A stretch of DNA of 64,000 nt from Whitmania pigra (lineage: Eukaryota; Annelida; Clitellata; Hirudinida; Haemopidae): NCBI GenBank assembly GCA_021613335.1, contig JAJTWR010000311.1, positions 248,001 to 312,000 on the forward strand, read 5' to 3'. The notes below the pieces were generated by a model. It saw nothing but the letters and a program-made list of their open reading frames with translations, ran no database searches and was not told the origin of the DNA. Shown here one piece after another: positions 25,401 through 40,400 of this stretch. The translations under genes were made by a program, and so were the position numbers. Each line of letters begins with the position of its first letter. Positions within the stretch are counted from its first letter, which is position 1.

Positions 25401-28400
25401 AGCCTTTAGTTAAATGATACTAAATGGTGTTATTTTTTAGTTAAAAGAAATTAGATTAAATAAGAAAACTACATGCAAAATAATTCAAATTTAGTATAAC
25501 ATGTGTGCTCTATAGATGAAAATAAATTAGTCTAACCACAGCAATTGGTAATGATATTCTACTATAAAAATTTGTAAAGGATTTATAAATTGTAGATGGT
25601 GATAATAACCCTAAGCAAATTTGTTGAACAAACCAAGCAAAGAGAACATCAACAAAATACTACCCTTGGAATATTTTGTGGACTTCTGGCTGAAGTCATG
25701 GAGGCCACCTGAGCTAGCATTTGTGTCAACAGCTGAGGATAGCTTTGAAGAACGGCAATGTGGCATTCTTCAGATTTCATCAATTCAGTCAAAGCACACA
25801 TGATCTTCAAATGAAAGATTACTTAGACATCATTCAAAGAAATCAGAAATTTTAACCAACAGCCAACGGATGAGCAAGTGCCCTTCTAATTGGTTTTTCT
25901 TTTCTTTTAATGTCGAAGTTCTCCTCATAAGGCTGGGATTGAGTTAACATATCCAACAAATGCTCAAGAATTGATGGCATGGTCTGTAAATCTTGACCCA
26001 AACTTCTCCAGATCTCTTTTGTTAAACTGGAAGTAAAAAATTACTTATTACTTCAATATTATTTATATCTTATAAGCAAGGCTTTAAGTGGATGGATAAT
26101 TCAAATTATAAGTTTTCACATACATTGATTGATATTCCAAAACAAAATGAAATTATTTGAATTATTGTCACCATATAGAACCATGAGTAAACATAATTTT
26201 TTTAAAAATTCTAAAACCAAACATCTCACCATAATTTAAGAAGACCGTCATAACTTAACATTAACAAAATTATAAAAAGACTTTTTCAGAGAATGAACAA
26301 AATTATATAACTTCTAAAAGTAAAACCATTGTCATATGACATTCAGAAGAATTTATTATTAGAATTATAAATAAATTATTCTTAAGAATTCAACATACTC
26401 AGAAAATGGAATGGCTTCCTCAAGCAGAAGGCTGACGACCTTGAGAAGGTGATGGAATGTGAGGAATCTCATAGCCCTCAATGAGCTTGTCCTTGCCTGA
26501 GGATGTTTGATTTCAGGAATCTTTTGGACTAGAGCAATGTATACTTTTTCAACCTGGAAAATACCAGCTTAAATTAAAAAAAATTAACCTTGGTTTTTAA
26601 CTGACAACATTTGCTTCACTAGTAACTTTTTAATCTCTATGGTATGATCAAAAAACATGTAATAACCCAGGCTCTTCTTAGATAAAATAAGAAATATAAT
26701 TATCTCATAATTTAGCAAATATTAGCTAAAAAAATAGCTCTAAAGTAAAAAATAAATTATGCTAAAAACTTTTTTGCAGCCATTCACCATGCTCTCACAT
26801 CTTAACTAAGAAAATAATTATTTTGGAAATTATGACAAAAAAGAAAATAAGAAATGATTTGGAAATAACATAAAATCATCCTCAGTCACAGTAATCACTT
26901 TCAAAAAGCCATGAGGCACCACTGAACACTGTGTCTCTGTGAAACAATTATTTCTTCAAATATGAAGATGCCTTAACAATGGCTAAAGATAAGCACTGTC
27001 AGACAATAGGTCAGTAAAAGTCATTCAGTAAAGTTCATTTCTCAATGAAACACATTGCTAAAGAGCTCACTGCTTAAAAATATATTAGATGCAATCATTT
27101 AAAAGCTCATGAAACTTATGAAATTAGGAATTCTCAAGGAAATATATGAGAAACTTAAATGCAACAGAATAAATGCATCAGACATAGCTTTATTTAAATG
27201 CCTTCAGATTGGAAAAGGAAATACATTTGTATTTTGAGTTACTTATGTATCCAAACTGGATGTGAAGGCATTACAATCACCCGACTTTTTATGTAATATC
27301 CATACCCATGGGCAAAGACTGGATTGCAAACATGACTCATTATTATTTTGTCATTACCATTGCATGCTGGACGCAACTCATTGAACTAATCTGTAAGGCT
27401 TAATTCAGTCATGGAGCTGAAGCAGCGATGCTTAGAAATGGAATTTATCATGAAGGAGCTATTAAAAAAGTTTTAAAAAGTTCAGAAAGCTTCGGAAGCT
27501 CTTGGAGCAAACTATAAAAATGTTGGTCTTATCAATAAATCATTCATCCTGGAGTCTCTGAAAGATCTCTCTTGATGCCTCAGAAGCCACTTAATCACAC
27601 CTGACATTCAGCAAAAACTGTTTAATCTATGAGCTAAATCCACATGGAAATAATTATATTAATATTAAATAGTAAATCACCATTCCATAGAACTCAGAAC
27701 CCCTGTTTTTTATGCAATTAATTAATGCTAGACCAGCTGCAGAAGAGCAATGAAGTTGAAGATCTGTGAGTCCACCAAGAAGTCCCTCAATATATGAGAA
27801 TAAGTGGTTCCCATTAATTTTTTTGTTCAGAATCTGTAGTAAATATTTCACAATATAAAAAAATTAACATTCAATAAACATTATTTTTCAAGATCAAAAT
27901 AACCTTAGAAAGATCACTAATAGCAGCAAACATAGTCACTGAATCTACTTTAGTAACATTGCTTTTCAGCACACTAACTCCATCAACAATATCATCCTGA
28001 TAATCTGAAGATCGTCCTATTACAATAAATGGAATTATATTCTTCACATTGGGTCACAAATAAATGATAATCAGAATTTAGTTCCTAAAAATATTAGTGA
28101 AATTCCATAACAACGAATATGTAACAGACCCTTTAAAAAGTGCTTGAAGCAGTGTCCAAAGTGAAACCTACACAAAGTTATAAATCAACAACTAGACTAC
28201 CTCAACCACCTTAGAGGAGGACAGAGTTGAGTACAGCAAAGTGCTCCAAGTTGAAAAGTGTGCAGTCAATGCACTTGGAAGTATAGAAATACTGGTCAGA
28301 CTTCTTCCCCATTGAAGTTGGCAAGAGGGGCACAGTTGGCAGTAGAAGTTTGGAATTATATGGGGACAACAGAATTGAAATCTTCAGAAACCACATATAC

Positions 28401-31400
28401 ATTTCAGCTATGAGAGAATTCAGATCATAAGAGTCTGTCAGACAACAGCATCTACCAATGAATTTGAGGAGCTAAAATTCAATGTTAACAAGCTATAAAA
28501 GCTCAACATATTAGGCAAATAAAAAGCCACAGTTGATCCTTTAAACATATCAGAGAGACTGGTCAGGACTGGATGAAGAACTCAAGCAAAGACTAAAGAA
28601 AAGCCTGAAGGATTTATAAGTGAAATTCTTCAGTGACATTATCTATAATAAGTGTATCAAGAGATTCAGGGTTGTGCTTGTCAAATGACATCAGGAAATG
28701 AAGGACTCCAGGTGACAGAGCAAACTTGGATGCTTCAAGGGTGAAAAGAAAGTGCTTTCGGGGGAAGTGGCTAAAAAAAATGAGAGAGAACTCTCAGTCT
28801 CATGTCTGAGGCCACAGAAGAGGCATTATTCTGGATCTGGCACACACGGAGCCAGACGTCTCAAGAGGCCACTTTAGGAAAGCCATTGGCTTCAGGTGTA
28901 AATGATCCACCAAATCATTGACATTGGTATTGTCAGGAGAAATGGGCCACCCGCGGGCTCACAAAGTACTACAGACTGCAGACCATGGTCATATAATTGA
29001 GCCTTAATTGACGGCACTCACTGGCAGTGCAGGCCAGGTTGTGAACATGACTTATTATGATCGTTGGTATTACCACCACATGTAGGAACACAACCCATGC
29101 AGCTAATCCGCATCCTGAGTTGGCCAAATATATACAGCTACTTTGATTTGTAACACTGTCGTTTGGAGACAAATTTCATTTAAAAATATATAAGAATAGA
29201 TCTGCAACAATATACAATTCCTGTCCAGTAAATAAAATTAATGATAAAATGAATGAGAATTACTAAGTTAATTCATTTTCACTTGCCTTCATATCGAAGA
29301 CCAATTTTGAGAAGATTTTGGATACAGTCCAGGGACAAAAGTCTGACAGTGATAGATTGGTCTGAACAACGTGGAATCATAGTTGCAATTACTTCGCCTA
29401 AAGTAGGCATGTGATTAACCTATAAATAGAATATTTGCTGTGCTATGTATTTCTGATTAAATTTATGATGTATTATTAATGTCAAGCTTTTTATTTATAT
29501 TAAGATTTAATTTATATTATATTTGCGAGAATGTGTCCTTCTTCGTGGCGGACCAAAGAATCCCCACCGTATCGGAAAAACATGTGAAAAGCCTAGGAAG
29601 GGTATTCGATGCAGATTTGTCCGACAGGAAACAGGAGATAGCCGTCAGAAAGCAGTGCAAGGAGGGGATGGACGCAATCGACCGATCCCCGTTGCCCTGT
29701 AAATTCAAAGTGTGGATATCTCAGTTTGTTCTGCTGCCAAGACTCCTGTGGTCTCTCACCATTTATGAGATAGGTCTTCCCTTCGTGGAGACTTTGGAGA
29801 AGAGCATCAGTCGGCGAATTAGGGTATGGCTGGGATTTCCGCCGGGTTTGTCCTCGGTTGCACTGTACAGCAAGAGCGCACGGCTGCGGTTGCCACTGAG
29901 ATCCATTGCCGAGGAATACAAAGTGGGGAAGATCAGAACGCAGTTGATGATCAACAATTCCGAAGATCCAAATATCCGCAAAATCAACCCATTGCTCAGA
30001 TCAGGAAGGAAACTCAAGGCTCAAGAAGAAATCACAAAAGCAGAAAAAGCCTTGAAGTTCGAAGAGATAAAGGGCAAAACCCAGCATGACCGCCATAGCG
30101 TCGGCTGGAATCACTTCACAAGATGGTCCAAAGCGAGCGCTTCAGTCAGAGCCTCGCTAGTGGTGCAAGAATGTTGGAGGGAACTGGAGAGCAAAAGGAT
30201 TGCAAAGGCAGTGCAGCAGGCCCAACAGGGACAATGGACCACGTGGGAAGACGTCGTGCAGAGATCGATCACGTGGAACGAAATGTGGAACATGTCTTCA
30301 CTCAGACTGGCCTTTGTCGTCCGATCAATCTATGACGTGCTGCCCTCACGTGACAACTTGCAGAAATGGAAAATCACCCAGGACGCCACATGCACGCTCT
30401 GCGGAGAGAGAGAGACATGTCCTGTCCGGCTGCAGTTACGCTCTTGCCCACGGCCGCTTCACTTGGCGCCACAACCAGGTCCTCCTCGTTGCAATTGAGG
30501 CGATAAAGGCTGCCTGTTCCAGCGCCAACGTTCAGGAATCTGCTCCCCAGAGAAGAGTCTATTTCCTGCGCGAGGGCGCCTCCCAGTTCGCGAGGAACAG
30601 ATGCAGAGCCAAAAGGACACATATCCTTGAAAACGCCAACGATTGGGAAATTGCGGCACTATCCCCAGGTGCTGGCTGAAAGCGGCAAGAGGCCGGACGT
30701 GGTTCTGTCATCAACAAAGACAGACACGTTTGTATTGGCGGAACTGAGGGTGCCATGGGAAGACAGGATCGGACAGAGCAATACTCCGAAAGAAGAAAGA
30801 TACATGGATTTAACAATGGATCTCCGGCAAAAAGGGTACAAAGTGTGGTTCTTCACCTTCGAGGTCGGAGCAAGAGGCATGGTCGGTCAATCCACCTACA
30901 CATTTCTGAGAGAAATCGGCCTCACCAGTAAAGTCAGATCGAAGGCCTTGGCAGACATGTCCAGAGCTGCAGAAGCGGCTTCGCAGTGGATAATGGGCCA
31001 AGAGAGATTGCAAGTGATCTCCCTCAACATGGCAGGCCTACCAGTCGAATAGTTCGAAGAACCACTTTCGGGGCCGGCACGTATGGCCGTGCAAGTATAA
31101 AAGCGATCCTAGTCAAAATCGGCCAATAGCGTTGGATCGCTAGCCAGCCAATCAGAAAACAGCAAAGCCTCCCATCAAGTCGGCGCAATTCCACAACCGA
31201 GCCAAGAGGAGAACTTTCAATGGAGTTTCCTGTCAAGTTGGCGCGGTGCCGCTATTCAACCAATGGGAGAGCTTCCAACATGAGGCTCCTGGCAAGTCGG
31301 CGTGGGGAGGAATAAAGCCTACATAACTAGCTCGGGCGGCTTCGTTGGTGGTTGTCGTGCGTTTCGTCGGTTGTTCAAGTTGCAGGATTGTGCGTTGTAC

Positions 31401-34400
31401 CTCTACTCGTTGACTTGTCAAGATTGGTCATCACATCACCGGCAGGGACACCCGTCTGATCAGCGGGTGCGGTCCAACCCCCGAGAGTGTAAGAGGATTT
31501 AAGGGCCGAAACGCTCAAAGAAGGGGTCTCCTCTCTGAGGATTCCTGCCGGATCTCGGAAAGAGTTTCAGCTACTATTAAGAATGATTTTAACTACAATT
31601 ATAATAATATATGTTACTATAGGCATGTCAATTCTCACTACTAAGTGTGCTCTTCACCTTACAATCTGCATTACTATCAACACCTTGTTTGGTATAAAAG
31701 TCGTTAACCCATTGACATTGAAAATTCATGAGATAGGATTATTATGAGATTATTATTATGATATATTTATTATTTTCTTAAATATTATCAATCATTTCCA
31801 GATTCAGATTTGAGTATCTCAAGTACTCTATGCTCCTTTCTTACCAAACAAATAACTAAAAATATCACATTACCTTTTTCAAAATTACATTATTGCTCCA
31901 TCCAATTGTTTTTTGTAGTCATTTCTAACTTTTGCTACCTTATTTAATAAGAGGGATGGTTGGGTGTCCCTCCATTAAAATTATGACTTTTACATAAATT
32001 ACATCAACAAAATAAATACTGATTTACTAACAAGTGCAACGTTCATATGCAAATGGAAAATCTCAGTGACTTCAGAAAAGATTTGAAGGGCTCTGATTCT
32101 TTGGCAATCATGTGATGATATCATCATAGGCTGGAGAACCTAATTCACAAAAATGAACAATTCTTGTGAATAAATCTATTTCCTCATAAAATACATTGTG
32201 CCTAAAACTGTATGCAAAATGTGTTGTGTTTTTGCAGTGTGTAAAGTCTAAACAACAAGCAACTTCTACTTCAACCTGAGCACTGCCAGGCAGAACATCT
32301 AGTAATTCAATAAATTATTGGGTGTTGCAACAGACCTAAATTATGATCATAAAAATCGCACTAGGGAAACATTACAAAAGACATCAATAAATTCCATGTC
32401 TGAGTCTAAAGAAATATGATTAACAAAATTATATTCCCAAAAATCTAGCTAATTACATTTTGTGTTTTTGATGAATTTGCTCTTATATTGACTTGCATTA
32501 CATATTTCATGCATTTGCACTTACAAAATAAAGAAACATGTACTGACACTGAAAACGATTAGAAACATATCAGGATCGGTCTTCTTGGTCACAAGTACGC
32601 AAGCATAGTTCTTCAGATCTTCAAGGCACGTTGACAGTAATTTAGAATATCTCAGCTGTTCATCCACAGAAATTGTATGGTTTGAAGAAGTGGGCGAAAC
32701 GGCATCCGGAGGAAGGCATATGATACGAGATACCATCAATGAAAATATTTCAATTGTTTCATTTGTTGCTTCAGGGCTTGCAAAGTTGCTAAAATGTTGT
32801 TTGGTATGAGGTCTTACATGTTTAAATGATAAATTAAAAATAAGCAAGCACCACTATTGATATACAACCACCTTTTCAAATGCAATTTTGGCCTATTTTT
32901 TGTATGTCCACCCTCCCCATAGTCATGTTTTATCACAAAAAACTATACCCCTACCACAAAGTTTTGACCAAAAAAGAAAGTGCCAAAAATAATTTTTTTT
33001 TTAAATCATAGTTCAGTAATGAAGCTCCTCTCATTTAAATATTTACCATTAATTAGCAGTTATATGGCAAAATCAACCCAGCAAGTTACGTAATGACTAG
33101 TGATATAAAATTTCACTTGATGTCACATTTTTTAGCCCCCCCCTCCCCCATCATCACAAAAGTTTAAACCCCTTTTCCCATTAAGTGCATAACCTCGCTT
33201 ATGGATGGCCCCAAAGGATTGAAAATTCAATGTTTTCAAATTATCAAATCACTTGTGGATACTTGCAAACCAATAATGTATCTCTATTTTTTTTAAATAC
33301 AAAAAATGACCTACAGGAGAGAAATGGCAGCCCTGATGATAAATGATCGGGATGGACCCACTAACATAGTTTGACTCTCCTGCTTCATCAAACTCTTAAC
33401 AAATAAAACATTAATTTTTAAGTTAGTAAAATCCTTGATTAAAATCAATCATCAATTTGCAAAGACAAATTGAACCCCATTAAATCCATCTCAATCACCA
33501 GCATTACTAGTTAATATTAAACTTGCTAATCCAAATAGATCATACCCTGAGATGAATAAACAGACTGCTTAAATTGGAAGATGAGAGAATTGATGATTCT
33601 TTATGCTTTGATGCAGCATCTCCAATTAATTGCATGGTTCTTACAACACTGTTTCGGGCTGTGACGTCCTTTCAACCACCAACAGCAAATTTGTAACTTG
33701 AAATGCATGTCTTTTATATTTAGAATCTGTAAATCATTACCTTGACCTGACTAATATTTTGGTTGACAACAGTAACAATGGAAGAGTCCATGTGACTCTG
33801 CAGAAAACTGCTAGGTGCATTGAGGGCAACGTAGCCATAACTCAGGATTAGTGTGGCCTTCATCTTTTCATCAATATCTCCAATTGCTTCCTGAAGTAAC
33901 ATTATACAAATTTGAGTGAGAAAAAAAAGTTAAAGAGATTAAACTTGTTTTACAAAATCAAATATTTCAGATCATTATTATCCAACATTTAAAAAATAAC
34001 TTAATTAAGTCACCTTGAAAAAGTTGACTAAGAATGATACTTTTGTTGACTTGTTAATGTCGTTCAATTTGTTTATGACAAATTCAGCATGAGAAAAAGA
34101 CATTGATCCAATAGCCTGAGCACAAGCCTACAATAATATTTACAAAGTTTACATGTTTTTAGCCAATTTTTTGAGTGCCTTATGTATCAGAATAGGATGC
34201 AAAGGCACTTCTTAATCGATCCACCATTTATATAGAGCCATTACCCAAGGGCGCTCCCTGGCAGTGCGAGCTGGGTTGCAAACACGACACGTAACTACTG
34301 TTGCTTTCACCGCCAATCGCAGGCATGCAACCCCCTGAGCCAACTCACATGCCAGTGTTAAACATTCATAATTTACAAAGCATTCAATTCTTAACAAATC

Positions 34401-37400
34401 TAAAATCTCGGGAGCATTATGAAATAACATAATTTAATAAAGATTTCATGACTACATCAAAACAACAATTTACAATAACTAGATGTTCTGCCCAGCAATA
34501 ATAATAATTAATAATAATAATAATAATAATGTAAGGATATAAAAATGTAAGGATTTGCACATATTGAAGCCTGAGGATTTCAATTACATAGTAGTAGTAA
34601 CATTTTATTAATGTTGTCAGCATAACTGGATGAGGACATTTGTCACTATGTCAGATGGGACCAAACAGGTATGGCAAGGTACTTCACAGTTAATAGAGAG
34701 CAGTTGTGATGTTATCCAAGTGGTTTCATAATATAAGCTAATTTATATTCCTCGAAGTACTCTCTGAATGCCAAGATAGTTGCACTTGATACTCACATAC
34801 TTATTACCCCAATCTGATTACAGAGACATGTCAAGAGTTGGTAATCAATCAAAATTGAGCAAAAAAAATATTTACAACAAATAAAAGCATTAAAATATGA
34901 ATATGAATGAATTCACTCAGTTCTCAATATATTGATAAATAAAATAAAGGTTAACTACCTCTCTTTCATTTTCTATTGTGTGATGAGTTATGCTAAAAAG
35001 AGTATCAATTGCCTGAGTAATAAATTCTGTCTTGCAACTTTTGCCTCCTGCCACTCCAATGCACTTTAGCAAAAAATTCTGCAAATAAAAAATATACATT
35101 TCTAGAAATATTACAACAAATAGCCATTTCTTAACGATAACTTCCATACAAATCAACATATCATGCTGAAACTTTCAATAATTAAATAAATCGGCATTTG
35201 TAGGTTCAGTGCGAGATTTGTTTTTCTTGTGGGTCAATAGTTATTGTTGTGATCAAAGACTATTTAAGTTTTTAACTATTTAAATTTTTTAGTTTTTCTG
35301 TGAAAGTTTGTTCAGAGTTCGAGTGGAATTTGATTATTTCGAGGTGAGTTTCAAGTGCGTTTCTTTTCCATTATATTAAATGTTATTCTGCCTTGTTTGG
35401 TTGCAAGTTGTCTGCTTTCAAATTCAACTTACAAATACAACAGTTATTACTGCAAATTAAGCAAATGGATGGATTTCATGTCAAGAAATAATATTTCTAT
35501 TATTATATTATTATGTTATTTGTATTATATTACGACTCCTTCCTTTTTGGATTCCTGTCATCAAACACAAAATTGTCATTAAGAAAGTTGGATATAGGGG
35601 TATGAAGTTCAGATTTCCTTTTACATTCAATTCATCAAAGGGAAGAAAGCAAATTTAACAGAAGAAGAAAAATAAGAAACTTTACAGATGTTTGACAATT
35701 TGGCCAACCTCAGTGGAAGTAGAGAAAGCTTTTTCTGTAATGACTCTTTTTGCAAACAAAAATAAAAACATCTTAATGATGACACTTTGAGTGCAATGAT
35801 GGTGTTAAGAAAGTTTTATAGAAAACTGGTGAGTATCCGGCATGCATCGCATTATTAATTAGCAACTTAAAGTAAGAGAAGTATTGGTGTTTTTTTTTAA
35901 AAGTCCTTTTGGATAAAAAATATTTTTTATCTTTCCGTCAAGTGCAATTCCAATTTTCATTGTTAAAATATGCGGTACAATTTCATGAAGAAACAAACCT
36001 TCTCTTCAGGATGATTCAGATACAATGGCACTTGCTTGATAAAGTCTTCCCCACACATGGTGGGCCAATTGTCTGCATTCACTTCTTGTAAGCAGTTACT
36101 TAAAAGCTTAGAAAAACAGAATAAAACAGAAATACAAGTTTGGGCATTCTACATTTAACTACATTCAATTAATTTGCAAAATATCCAAAATACCTCAAGT
36201 ACTTTTACTTCCCATTTAGCATCATCATCAACTGTAATGCCTGTAAAAATAAAATAAACCTCAGATCATATATTTGAAATTAAAGATTATTTATTTAAAA
36301 TTTTCTTGAAGACCTGTTTCAATTGATGATTTCATCAAATTAACATCCCATTGAGGATCATCAGGTCTAATCAACTTGGAGAGAGCTTTCAAAGCTTTGA
36401 CTACATGAAACCCTCTCTCAAATCCTTTTAATGGATAACGAAGGAGTACCTGCAATTACAAATTAGCAATGGTTCAATTTATGCACTTCAATGTCTGAAT
36501 TCATCTCTGGCAGGTTATCAACTTATGATTTAAGAACTAAGTTTTTGTGACTTTATTATAATGCTACATTAGATGAGCACAAATAAATCTCTGATTTGGT
36601 TTTAAAGATTTAAAAAAAAATATCTCTATGAAAAATCAAAGTTTTTCAAAAGACAGATCAGTTTCTTTAATAGAGAATAAATTCAGTTAATTAAATTGAA
36701 ATCCGGAAACAAAAAAATTCAAAAGAATAATCAAAATGGAGAATTAAAGAAATGAGACAAAATAAACTTCCTTTATATTTCATTTAAAGAAATGCTCAAA
36801 TCCTCAAATGATACTGCAATAGAAATTTGCCTCATTTTTAATTCTTCAAATTTTCATTTATTTTCATGCAATTAGCTTCTCTATTCCATGATTTATTTGT
36901 AGATTTATAGCTTTAGTCCTTTTCTGGCTCGATAAATCAATCTGAATGAGGAACCTGTAGGCTGACTTTCAGCCTAAAACTCTCGCCCCAACTTTAACAA
37001 TCTCCGATCTTTCGCTAGCTCGGAGTAGTTATCTGCTTCCAGCCCATTGCTTGCTTTGATCTTATCCTCTATCAAAATGAAAGTGCCTGACGACAGCTAT
37101 GCGAAAACATCCATCCTCCTGCCGCCAGCCCTAAGCAATCGGGGATGGTGTCTCAATCCTTCTAATCATTGGCTTCTGTAAGAATGTCTCTTCTAAGAGG
37201 GAGTCTATTTTTCATACTGGATAACAAAAAATCCTCTCTTAAGAAGTATGCCTTTCTTTGAAACGCAATCTTGTGAGAATTTGCGTTAGTTTTTTTTTTT
37301 TTGCTTTTTATTGCTGGACTAACCTGAGAAACTTTGAAAAGTATAGGAATCTCTACAAATAGAGATTTATCAAATAGTGAAACAAGAAAGAGGGTTATTA

Positions 37401-40400
37401 ACTCAGAGAGCTCCTTTAGAAGCAGGTTGGGACGAGGTACATCTTGCTTTGTTTATTTGGAGATGGACAGGCTGATGTCAAAACAATGTTATTCTAATGG
37501 TGGTCACCTCTCTAATCAACTGCCAGTGTTTTGCAGGATGTTTTTCCTCAAGAACACTCTTGGAGCAGTAGGCATGTCTCCTCACCTGGAGGAACCAAGA
37601 CTAAGCTCGAGCGACAGCTCTAAAATCATCAGTTGTGATATCTTTTTTCTTTCTAAGCTTGAAGAGATTACGCTTCTCCCAAACACTGTCATCAAATCAT
37701 GGCTGGTGATGTCTATTATCTACTCCAGAAATTAGTAATGCAATTGAAGATTGAAGAACTAGGTTGGCTGTGAGATATGTAATCCAAGGTGTGACAAAAG
37801 TAGATTTTCCATCAGAACCCATAAAAGGCATAAAGATACTGTGGAACCAAACATGGTGAAAATTTGATTCAACAAGAATCGAAAATAGTGACACATCACT
37901 TTTACATGTATAAAGCATTAGTTATTATAAAATAAACATGATCGACAAAAATTGTAATGTAAACCCACAATTAGCCGGGCAAAAAGTGATGAGGGTCTTG
38001 GAACATTGACTGGAATGGTAAGACATTTTTAAAATATTCCTTGAAAGTTCATAAACCAACCTTTCAAATAATAATAACAAATCATAAAACCTTCTCTTTC
38101 AAAGTCTATGTAGTAATCTGGATCATTATTTTCAAGCTTGTTATAAGCAATGACAGAAATTGTTTTGCAGATAATTCCACAGGCATCGGTGTATTGTTCC
38201 AAAGTAAGAAACGTTAATAAGTAGGGCCACAAAATCTGGAAATAATAGCAATGTAAAATTTATAAATTTCAAATATGTTATCTAGAATTCAACTCACACA
38301 AGAGATGTTTGGAACAGATGTTGATAAATGATGAAGAACATTTTCACAAAATGATCTGAGATCATTATTGTCCATACATTCAAGACCAGATTTTTTCACT
38401 GAATTTTCCTAAGTCAATAAATATTGTAGTTGAGCATTTAGACATTGAAAAGGCAAAAATATAAAAACATTTGCAGAGGGAAGAAGGCACTGTTTGACAA
38501 TGAATTCGACCAAAGATTGGCCTTCATCCAGTTCCAGGTAGCCATGATGAGCAATCCCAACAATTACTTCAGCAAGCTTCCTTTTCACCTAAACAAAATG
38601 TTAAAAAGTGTTTATAAACATCATTCTCTAACATTTTGTTCAAAATTTGGGAAATAACAACATGCTTAACATAAAAGTTATTGATACCTTATTGCTGGTA
38701 TCACAAGTGACCATCTTCAAGCTATTAAGAATGTTCTTTTGTTTTTCTCTAAAAATGTCACCTACAACAACAAACAAACAAAATAAAAATCCAGCAAGAA
38801 AATATGGAACTGTAACCCTCCACTTACTTAAAACACCATCGTAATTGACAAGATGTTGGATAACATCCAGAGAAGCAATCCTATGCTTCTCATTTATAGG
38901 TTCTAATTTCCCCAACACAAAAGACATCACTCTTTCTGGAAAAAGCTTGGCTAAAAATTAAAGAGACATTATCAAAATAGAGAAAAAATGAAATTATTAA
39001 TAATTAGCATTCTGCAACAATATTCTTAAAAATAATTAAAACCTAATTCTAAGAAACTCTTGAGAATTTCGTTGTGGTTCTTTACTGAAGATGAAGATAA
39101 CATGTCCACTGGTATGCAAGCCTGAGAGAACAACACCCCCAACAAACCATCGATAAAAGGTTCAATAAGAGCTGAGTCATAAGCACCTGAAGCTTTAATA
39201 ACATGAAACAATGCCTGCCAATTTAATTTTTTTTTTACATTTGTGATTAAATGCTTATAATTCAAATCACAAGCTGTTTTCACACTGAACATACTTCAGA
39301 TATGACATTAGTATCCATCTGCTTCTTGTAAAGTAAATAAAGTGCTGGAAAAAGCTTTGGAAGAAATTCTTGGAGCTGCTTTGGTGCAATCACAAAAGAC
39401 ATTTGCCCAAGGCATTCGATCACAGCACATCTTACCTGTAAAAATTATTTTTTTGAAATAAATAAATCTCAAAAAACCTATAAAATTAAGTAAAATACAA
39501 GTGAACAGATCTTTGTTAATAATTCTAAAAGTTTAAGTTGGTCTAATAAGTAAGTGCTTTTTAAAAGCTTACATTCCAGCTGATTTGGTAATAACTGATA
39601 AAATAATGATAGCATCTAAGCACAATATAAACACATAATGTAAATTGATCACGCTGGAATTTGGAAACTCAAATTTAGTGCATTTTGACCAATTTTTTAT
39701 GGCTGAAACCATTAATGTAAATACAATTCAGACCTTTTACTAGATATTTCACTGCATTACATTTTTTTATATTTATAATACAAAATATATAAATATCAAT
39801 TTATTTTCAATAAAATCAATTCTCTAGCCCTCTAAATTTTCAATTTCTACAACTTTTGCCTCACTATTTTTTCTTAAGTTGTTTGCCATGACAAAAGATC
39901 ATTTTCCTTAAGGTTAAAAATTCTTTCTTATAAATTTTTGTCATGCTTTAATGTTTTTTGGGTTTTTCTTCAGTCTCATCATTTCATCTTCTGCTTCTTG
40001 TTTTGTAGCTGTGGCTGCCTCTCTCTTCATAATCTAAAATATCCAAATAAACATGACACCTCTGACTTGATGCTCATTGCAAAAATGACCAAAGACAGAA
40101 ATTCATCAGTTTTAAAATTATTCACACTTCCCACATTCTTGCGATCCTTTAGCTTCTTTTTTTTCCGTACAAAACCCTTGTTTATAGAAACTCCTTTTGT
40201 CGAATGCCAGACCATTGTTGATATTAAAAAACATCCCTAGATTTTTTGCTATGGTGTAACACACATGATAGTTTGCCAGATTTCGCCCATGCTGCTGAGA
40301 CATGTTTAGCAATCTTTAGGCCATCACTTACTGTAACACGAATGATGCCTTATTCCACATCTTGTTAAATTTTTACTTCTTAGAATAATTTAAACTTGTA

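Noticed and set aside
29763..30880. Several open frames opposite the retrotransposon
   Set aside because: They are shadows caused by the GC-rich sense coding of the element; none has recognisable motifs.
32525..32556. Longer MROH1 exon 22 using the strong GTAAGT donor
   Set aside because: It would leave phase 2 and put a stop in exon 23; ending at 32557 (donor GTTTTC) keeps the frame and the family alignment.
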